Origin: Portulaca oleracea
Lineage: Eukaryota; Streptophyta; Magnoliopsida; Caryophyllales; Portulacaceae
Assembly: GCA_029582165.1 (NCBI GenBank)
Contig: CM055877.1
Span: 23,387,355-23,451,354, forward strand
Direction: 5' to 3'
DNA length: 64,000 nucleotides
Below, one piece after another: positions 56,301 through 64,000 of the stretch. Position numbers and translations under genes: made by a program. The notes beneath the pieces are model-generated. The model was not told where the DNA came from. It did no database searches and was given only the letters and a program-made list of their open reading frames with translations. Every line of letters begins with the position of its first letter. The stretch's first letter is position 1.

Positions 56301-58924
56301 ACTCCTGGGAATTTAATTCTTTTTTTCAATATACGACAGGTATCAAATACTAACTCTAAAATATCCAACCAAACACATTAGGGAAACATGATACCTTTGG
56401 GTATCAAGTTCTATTCCAAAACCCACAACCAAATAGACCCTCTATCCATCCTTTCCAAGTTCTACCCCCCCCCCCCCAACACACACACACACACACAAAA
56501 AGAAACGAAGAAAAAAACGAAACGTAGTTTTAAAAAGGGAAAATGCAAAGCCAGTGGCAAACAGAGTGTACCTTGATATTAGCACAAACATCTTCCATAT
56601 AATTATCATGCACCTGATCAGAAAGAGCATGAAAACGTCACTAATAAATAGAAATGGTCCTCCACAATCACTTGAGATAGTTGAACATACTAGACTAGTA
56701 TACATTGAACTGGCAACACTTCAGAACTTAACAAGTACACTTTCAAGAGACACTTATTAGAATGATACAGATATTCCAACCCTAGAAGAATGCCCACTAG
56801 TCCTTTTTCCCAGATGTCAAGATTAATACCAAATTTCCCAAAACGGAATTCACTAATCATGGTCCTGTGGAATCCGCTCCACTAGCAAACTCTAAAAGCA
56901 AAAACTCCTAAAAGAGAATCCTTACAAGGGCATACATGAACTTTGTATCAAGCTTATTAAAGAGAAATGATGGGCAAACTCACTGATACAGTTTAACAGA
57001 AAACCAGTCGAAAGTCAATAGGAGAAACTTTCCCCTTATGGAGCAATATCATACAAACTGTTAGTCATCACAAGTATCCAGTAGAAGCATTAAGTGTAAT
57101 AAAGCTCACCATATTACTAGCACCTGAAGGTTTTTGATGGGCCAACTTTTCCTTGAACTTTCTGAAAGTACCTGAAACATGCATAAAATTCAAATAGATA
57201 AATTTAATATCTTGCCCAAAGCTCCACTCTGGTTACATAAGAAACATGAATCTTTAAGAAAGTATCAATTCTGAAATATAGCATCAATTTCATGTACATA
57301 TATTTCAGAAAATTATGATAGCTTTTGTCCGATTGGAATGAAACATCATGCAGCAATCACAGAGGGACTAGTATGGAGTATGTGGTAAAACCAGGCATCA
57401 GAAATGCAAATCCAAGATATGCACCTTTATCCAAGCAATTGTATCAACAAGTAAAATGCATTGCTTCTGTTTTATTAAATGACATTCAATAGCATCATTC
57501 GTCCATATTGTGATGATTGGTACCAGAACTAAGCTGCAGTTCTTTCACACATATTCGGGTAAATATCAATCATGTCACATGAACATTCATTCATATGGTG
57601 ACAATCCACATTAGAACTAAGCAGAACATATTTCTTTTGCATCACTCAGACAACGGCAATCATTCCATGTGAAAATTAAGACTAAAGCGAAAAATCATTC
57701 CCTTATGAGTTATGAGGTTCTAAATATAAACCAAGGACCACGAATAAACATGACTAAATTAAACTCAAAAACAGATATACTATGATCATGATTTTTACAT
57801 CAGCTTTTACTAGATTTCAAAGGCACTTGCCATCACGCTTCTCATAGGCTTCATCTGATATTTTGTACTTCTCCACCAAAGAAGTGTCCTCCAGCCAGCC
57901 ACCCGAAGTTACAGATGAAGGATCAAGATCCACAATATGCAGTCGAAATCTTGGAGGACAAGAAGGAACAGACGAAATCAGCTTCCATAAAAACTTACCG
58001 CCTTTCTGACATTTTTACACATACAGTGATACAGATACAACAACCCATCCGAAGGTCTTTTTTCTAAAAAAAAGTAATAATAAAGATGATGCTAAATGGG
58101 TGAATTTCTATAAAGGAAAACACAGTGGGGTCATCTTACATGATAAAGCCATGTGTTAAGAAATTAAGAAATACCATACACCATATATTAGAATAGTCTT
58201 TGTTATGGTGCATGTGACAATAACACTAAGTGAATCGCATTCAGAGAAAACATAATTGCTTCTCATTTTAATGATAAATGCTAGTGCAAGGATAACCCCA
58301 AAAATTTACAAACAGAATTCTCATGCAGACATAGTGCCCAATGGAACTGAAATTAAAACAAATGAAGAAAGACAGCAGAAGTACAACAACAGACAACCCT
58401 AGTATGGTCCCACTAATGTGTGATCTGAGGGAGTCCAGATGTAGGCAACTTTCCCCCCATGCACAAAAATGTATGAAGAGGCTGATTCTGGCAGATAAAG
58501 ACAGAGCAGAAGTGAAGGACAAAAATGATTCTCACCCATCAAGTGGAGAATAGAAACCAAATGGTCTGGAATTATCACTTAGTTCAGCAATTTTAGCTCC
58601 AGTGTCATCATAGAGCTCAAGAGACATGGAGTTTACAGAAGTTCCACTCTTTTTCCAAAGCTTTTCTTTCACAGCTTCCACACTCATCTGAAGAAAAAAG
58701 AAACAAATATAGCTGCATCAAGATTTGACATTATATTCAAATGTTTCCGGACAACAGTTTTGGCTTTGGTCCTCCCCATCAAATAAATAGATAAAATCAT
58801 AGAAAAATAGACCCCCATAGACCTGAAGAGAAAAGCGGATATCAGCATTGAAGCTCTTGAGATTAGAATGTGTTACACGTAGAAGGACTGACTCATCTCC
58901 TTCAAGTTGTAAGCGGGATGCCAT
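52149..58924 (-). CDS. TFCB: Tubulin-folding cofactor B
   Basis: A cytosolic chaperone that captures alpha-tubulin after CCT and acts with cofactor E. Eight coding exons (minus): 58823-58924, 58536-58687, 57831-57949, 57110-57171, 56572-56613, 54593-54726, 54181-54250, 52149-52196, giving 242 aa, close to the Arabidopsis protein. The N-terminus (MASRLQLEGDESVLLRVTHS) opens a ubiquitin-like domain (about 1-84). A charged linker (KRDGTFRKFKEKL) follows. The CAP-Gly domain begins at V160 (VGDRCQVEPGEKRG, GKHDG at 199-203). The protein ends PFEEEEI, an acidic tail like that of tubulin-binding partners. All joins keep frame. Intron 3 has donor GATG/GCAAGT, a GC-AG intron; the others are GT-AG. Intron 7 holds a hAT-like element. 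A relic of the last exon lies at 42.8 kb. Confidence 0.92.
53393..53878. mobile_element. hAT-like element in cofactor B intron 7 (486 bp)
   Basis: The ends TAGACTTGGCAATTT and AAATTGACAGGTCCA match those of the element at 41704-42543. The flanks TTTACCCC and TGCACCCC agree at 6 of 8 bases. Interior motifs AACCCGACCCG and CCCGCCCGCCCG mark the same family. Confidence 0.65.
54111..54129. repeat. C homopolymer in cofactor B intron 7
   Basis: A run of about 19 C followed by GCGCGGG, 52 bp from exon 7. Similar G or C runs lie at 55925-55937 and 56465-56477 within other introns of the same gene. Run lengths may be unreliable. Confidence 0.8.
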
Positions 58925-58969
58925 CAGCCCAGGAAACTTTTGCTTTTCCAATAAGCCCAAGCTCTATAT

Positions 58970-60074
58970 TAAACTGCAGACAAAGAGATACTATTTTCGT
59001 TAAAATTTTTAAGAAGTTGATTCAAAAGTAATATCATTAACAAAGACTCATCCTATGCCTTTGAAGAAATAAGATAACCTCCCCCTTTCAAATAATGTGT
59101 AGCTGTGAACTATGTGCAGTCAAATGTGAAGACTATCATATTGAACTACTATCATTATATTCATAGTGAGAATACTTTCATATAAATATAATCTTAAATT
59201 TTTGTGAAGATATTTTAGTAGCAAATTATAATTAAACTTAGAAAAAAGAGTAATTCAACCTCCTTTTTACAAAGTTAAGACTGAGAACTGAATAGATATC
59301 TCACATTTCAACATTTCAACACCCGGTATTGCAACAAATCTAGTCATCCACACCTAATTTGATACAACGGAATCAACCCAATCCTGCTAATTTCTAAACC
59401 AAGTTTCAAAATTCAAAATCAGTAAACCAGAAAAAGAAATCAGATCAAAGTAGGAGATCAATCAAAATCAACCCAATTCTTCCTTATGCAAATATTGATT
59501 GCAGCAGAGAGAAGTGAAACAATAAGCGGGAGATCAAAGGACGAAAAAACAATGAAAACATGAGTTAAATTGGCTTCAAACTTCCAATTCCACAAAAGTC
59601 TTAATTGTTTTCACTTTTGCCACAAATCTCTTTTCGTTTTAAAAGCCAAAAAAAGGTACCATTTAACTCACCAATTACAACACAGCTCTCCTATACGCAG
59701 AGCTCCACATTTCCCAGCTATGGGTTCTTCTTCTTCCCCCTTCTAGTCTACTAATCTCCGAGGAACCCTCCCCCTATCTTAATTGTTTCATCTGAGAACC
59801 CTTGTTTCTTTATCCCCTCCCTCCTTGAGCCGAATTTCTGCAAAATGCCTACTAATTTTCAATTTTACACTTACAAACACTAAACCCTAAACTGAAAGAT
59901 AACACTGAAACTTACCTGAATAGCTGAGAGATTCTTCGGAGGGGATGACAGTCAACCAAAATCGCGCAAATTTCTGGGTGGATCGAACCGTCAGTTGTAG
60001 CCGGCTTAAACCTTGGATTCTAGAGAAGGAAGGAAGCAAAAGCAGGGAGGCAGAAGTGACGACGAGTATGGATA
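58970..60074 (-). other. TFCB: 5'UTR exon, 5'UTR intron and promoter of cofactor B
   Basis: A consensus donor ATTCAG/GTAAGT at 59916/59915 lies upstream of the start exon. Possible acceptors are near 58970 (CTGCAG or AATATAG). The inferred untranslated intron is about 0.94 kb. The untranslated exon probably extends from 59916 to about 60070. No TATA box was identified. Confidence 0.5.
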
Positions 60075-60100
60075 GAAGAATGAGATCTCAAGCTAATTAA

Positions 60101-60739
60101 GTTAAATCTCCCCTTGACTTTTAATTTTTGTCAGTTTTGTCACTAAAGTTTTAAATTCGTTAAATATGTCACGTAACTTTGACAACTCGTCAAAGATATC
60201 ACTTAATTTTTCAATTTGTCAAAAATACCGTTTAACTTTAAAAATTTGTCAAAAATGTCATTGTATATGACTTTGACCTAAAACAACAAATAAAATTTAT
60301 TTTTGATTTTATTTTGAATTTATTTAAATTTAGAATAGTAAAAAATAGAAGACAAAGAACCTATTGTATTAATATAATTTTATTTTATGGTATTGAAGAG
60401 GAATAAGAAGAATTATGAGATGAGGTACATATGTTAGTTGAATTTAGATTAATATATTAAAAAAATATTTTAATTATTCTAAATTAAAAAACTAAAATGA
60501 ATATAAATTTTACTTGTTATAATAGGTCAACATGTCATTGGCTAGAATTTATGACAATATTTCAAAGTTAGGAAACATTTTTGACAAATTTCAAAGTTAT
60601 GTGGCATATTCGACAAATTTAAAAATTATGTGGCATTTTTTACAAATTTTCAAAGTTATGTGACATATTTGACATATTTAAAAGTTTAGTGGCAAAACTG
60701 ATAAAAATTGAAAGTTATATGGCATAGAAATGATTTAAC
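60101..60739. mobile_element. Foldback element with internal tandem motifs (about 639 bp)
   Basis: The ends are GTTAAATC and GATTTAAC. Long imperfect arms pair, for example TTTTGTCAGTTTTGTCACTAAA with its inverse near 60680-60715. Within the arms the motif AAAGTTATGTGGCATATTTGAC recurs several times at about 40-bp spacing. No protein and no clear target duplication were found. Confidence 0.65.
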
Positions 60740-62940
60740 ACCCTAACACTTTATTTTTCTTTAATTTTTCTAGATTTTTCAAAACTAATTTGAATTTGAC
60801 CTACAAAAAAAGGGAAAATAAAATATAAATTGAGATTATCTACCTATGCTTAGCACTTGCGAAAATTTGGATAGAGGCTAAATTTGTGTCAGGTCAATTT
60901 CAGTGAATGTCAAATCTGGACGAGAAATAAATTTCTAGGTCCGAGTTTTTTAGGTCAAATAATTCAGAAAGAACTAAATTTATGTCAAAATCGAGTTCAA
61001 ACAATAGAAAATGGAGAAATATTCAGTCTAAATATTCGATGAATGTTGACAAACCAACTTTTTCAGGTTGGACAAATTCGACTATTCGAGTATTCAATTC
61101 AGACAAAATTTCGCGAGCGCTACCTGTGCTATGGCCTACAGTCGGCCAAAAAACGAGGTTTTTGGCATACTGGCATTTTTTATAAAAAAAAATTCAAAGT
61201 TATATGGTATATAAAAAATATAAAAGAAAACTTGTCAAAAATTTTGGGGCAAAACTGAAAAAGAGAAAACTGAAGAACAAACCAGCAAGCCTAATTGTCA
61301 ATGGCCCGGCATTAACCAAAGTGTGAGATTAATGATTGAAGGCACCGAGTCATCATCCACTAAAGTTAAAGCTAGAGGAGTAGAGGATGAACGATGCTTG
61401 AGAAAGGGATACAGGGATTGTAATATAGGGTCGAGTGTCGTTGCATGTATGGTCTAACTAAATGAAGAGTGACCAAGTGAGACATTTTTTCTTCGAAGGT
61501 CATTATTACAACCATTGAGTCAATCTACAAGGTGATCCACAATGCTTTCAAATATGAATGGGGTTATACTAGCACCGAACTAGGTTCAATAAAAATCTAA
61601 TCCTGAAAGTATATCCACAAGAAGCTTCTAGAAGCGCCACAATATCCACCAAAGAAATTGTGGGCCCCGAGGATTAGTGGGGAGGATAAACGTCTAATTC
61701 CCATACCACTACAATACTAAGCTATTAGAAGTGACCGAGTGAGATTGAGAGCAAGTAGGAGAGTAGGGATGATGAGCTTAGATTTTTTAAGATTTACATG
61801 GATGGGCATCGCGGAGATGCAGGGGGAGGTCTCCTTGAAAATATATTCATTCGTGTTTTTCGACACCCGTAAGGAAAATTCATCGAACTAAACCCGAACC
61901 AAGTACCCAAAATAGTTTGGATTCAGGTTCTATAACCAAACTGCATTCCTCTTATCAATTTGATTACTCAATTTTTCAGTTCGAGTTTCAAGCTTTTAGT
62001 TCAAATTTTGATTTAGATTTTTATGACACTTAGTTATAACTCATAATGAACAAGAAAAGTTGGGAAAATCAATGAGATATAGAGAATGAGCGACCAACTC
62101 CCACCTCTCTCTTTAAACCCGATCCAAGTAACATAGCGCCCAACATTTAATTGTCCTCGTTAGTGTCTGTGATGGGCGATTAAGGTTGTCACCCACACCA
62201 CAATTTCTTAACCTATCCATCCTTACTCTTTGCATTTTGTTTTAGCTTCTTGATCCATCGATCCTTGCTCTTTGATTTTCGATTTAGCGGACTTGGATAT
62301 AGTATTTCCCACCATATGCTTTTCGTAGGTGTAAGGTACAAATTTTTAGTTGACGCATTGGAGCATCTTTTGGCGCCATTTTGGCAGTGAAAGAGTGTCT
62401 TCGCCCTATTGAGATAGCCCTTTTGACCACTACTTAGCTCCGCTCTACTAAGAGTATTTTCGGAGACATTTCCTGCAACACCATCCAATTATTGGTTACG
62501 CCACCCCTTTGCTCTGGTGGTGAAGGGTCGTCTATCACATGGTCGCTGCAAGTTGTTGTATGAGGGATGGGTAGTGCTCCATCTTTTGACGATGTTTAGA
62601 GTTGGTCGTCCTCGTATTAGTGGTGTTCTAACTTCTCTCTATAGTTGCCTTTGCTTTGTGTGTGCTTGTGCACTCAAAACAGGCTGCTTAGTTGTATTGT
62701 GCAAAGAGAAAGGTTATCATTGATTAGTTTGGTAATAAGTCATTTCAGTAGTAGGGAACAATATAATTCATTCTTGGGGTTAGTTGTGTTGGTTGTGAAC
62801 AAGTTGATTGATTTCAAAGGATTAATTGAACGAGTGAAGACCCCAAACAAGCAAGGAAGAAAAGAAGGAATAGAAGCACAAACAATAATTTAATGCACCC
62901 ATGACCCACACCACGCAAAGCACGCTGCAAAGCGAAATCA
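60740..62940. other. Intergenic, no gene recognised
   Basis: 60850-61135 and 61860-62000 hold degenerate motifs of the hAT-like family (AATTCAGAC, AAACCCGAACC). Short frames at 62213-62723 could not be assigned. Confidence 0.45.
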
Positions 62941-62946
62941 AGCATA

Positions 62947-63030
62947 CAAGTTGCATAACATAGTCGTTCACCATTTTTACTCTATAGAACATGATACCAT
63001 TATAGGTGAACGACTATGTTATGCAACTTG
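62947..63030. repeat. Perfect 26-bp inverted repeat with 32-bp loop
   Basis: The left arm 62947-62972 starts CAAGTTGCATAACATAGTCG, and 63005-63030 is its exact reverse complement. The right arm overlaps the start of the LINE-like frame. Confidence 0.95.
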
Positions 63031-63847
63031 TGGGAGAACTTGTGGAGAACTTTCAAAAATGCACTCAACCGTGGGGAAAACTTCTATCTCTAGCCAGATG
63101 TGTTTCTTCGACCAATCAGTTTGAAGTCATGCGTGCACTTATTCAGACTGATATCTTTAAGCGAATTGATGGTGAAGTTTTTCTAGATATCCAAAATTGT
63201 TCGTTCAGAGTGTTTACTAGGGAGGTAAGTTCTCATCTCGTTCCTCCCACAGTGAGTCATGAAGTTGGGATTAGCAGGGACGATACATCAATTTATTCCA
63301 GTGAGAATGAAGCTCGCAGTCATGAAGTTGAAGTTGGCGATCAGGATAGCAATGACAAAGTCTCAGAATCCCCTTTAATCGTGGGTCATTCTCCTGTTGA
63401 TCAAACAAATGGCATTCAAATCAGCTTCGAAGCGATATTGGTCGGAGCCAAAGGGTTGAGGATATGAATACCCATCAGAAGGAGAATGAGTTGGCACAAT
63501 TTAATAACAGCTCTCTGGCAAGTGTGCCGATGAATATTGCCCCTGAGCTAATTAATGCTTCTGCCGCATTGGGAATCGATACAAACCTTGGTCTTGAAAA
63601 GTCAGTAGAAGTAATTTCTGGTTTAGTCAATCATTTGGATGTCGAGGCTTCTGAACACTTGTCTTCCCAGGCTCATGCGTTAATGACCCAGGAGCAGGTC
63701 TCGGATGAGATTTGCTCTTTATCCTCTGGTTGTGACTCGATTGTAAATGCCAGAGCGTACATAGCAGAGAAAGTGATCAACTTTGGATTAGAAAGTGGTT
63801 TTATGAGACCCAAGAAGAAGAGCTTCAACCCAAAAAAAATACTTTGA
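63006..63847 (+). pseudogene. LINE ORF1-like remnant (DUF4283-type)
   Basis: The frame 63006-63467 resembles the conserved segment of plant LINE ORF1 and related DUF4283 proteins: a WG followed by LLSLARCVSSTNQFEVMRALI, then an I-x-x-x-V segment and the FRVFTRE strand. A stop at 63465 is followed in another frame by 63464-63847, a polar linker ending in a Lys-rich stretch (MRPKKKSFNPKK). The N-terminal part is missing, and ORF2, if present, lies beyond the window. Assignment is by pattern only. A retroelement-derived host protein cannot be excluded. Confidence 0.45.
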
Positions 63848-64000
63848 AGACAAACTCTCTAGTAGAAAGAAGAAAAAAAATAAAGAGAGCGAAAGAAGGA
63901 AGCGAGCTGAGTCACTTTCGGTCAGTTTTTAACTAAGCAATGAGGTTTTCTCTGCCTAATGTTTCTACTGCCAATTTGGTCTGGGTGCTGTTTCAGGTTT

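Noticed and set aside
62213..62488. 91-codon minus-strand frame
   Set aside because: No recognisable domain, and a neighbouring frame reads equally well.

Overview
This window is nuclear DNA from a flowering plant, probably a eudicot. It has three spliced or single-exon host genes separated by long AT-rich intergenic DNA full of LTR retrotransposons, LINE debris and MITEs. I cannot name the species. Host genes: (1) a group C MAP kinase (MPK7-like), minus strand, two coding exons plus a 5'UTR exon, 4.8-9.7 kb; (2) a CRINKLY4-related receptor-like kinase of the CCR1/CCR2 type, plus strand, intronless, 46.4-48.7 kb; (3) tubulin-folding cofactor B, minus strand, eight coding exons, 52.1-58.9 kb, with one apparent GC-AG intron.

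Layout. 0-3.0 kb: 5' LTR and an open gag of a Ty3/gypsy element running off the left edge (minus). 3.0-9.9 kb: MAP kinase gene with hAT-like MITEs. 10.4-20.3 kb: a second gypsy element (minus), with gag split by a 3.3-kb solo LTR and a leader split by a palindromic Mutator-like MITE, abutting another LTR-like segment. 21.0-22.4 kb: LINE fragment (minus). 26.5-39.8 kb: a stack of insertions comprising a decayed Ty1/copia element (minus) with a 3.1-kb solo LTR inside it, a Stowaway-like MITE, then a complete but disabled Ty1/copia element (plus) with near-identical LTRs. 41.6-46.0 kb: a chimeric gene relic. 46.4-48.7 kb: receptor kinase. 51.0-60.1 kb: cofactor B gene and its flank. 62.9-64 kb: LINE ORF1-like coding remnant.

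The most informative structure is a set of colinear paralogous blocks. The MAP kinase 5' half (6.2-9.9 kb) recurs at 43.3-46.0 kb without its coding exon. The cofactor B last exon and flanks (51.8-53.3 kb) recur at 41.6-43.3 kb. A stretch at 24.6-25.5 kb recurs at 51.1-51.6 kb. This order fits a tandem duplication of a MAPK-(receptor kinase)-cofactor B block, followed by a deletion that fused cofactor B intron 7 of one copy to MAPK intron 1 of the other near 43.3 kb. The paralogous blocks also serve as empty-site controls that confirm several transposon insertions. No RNA genes, CRISPR arrays or organelle inserts were recognised.
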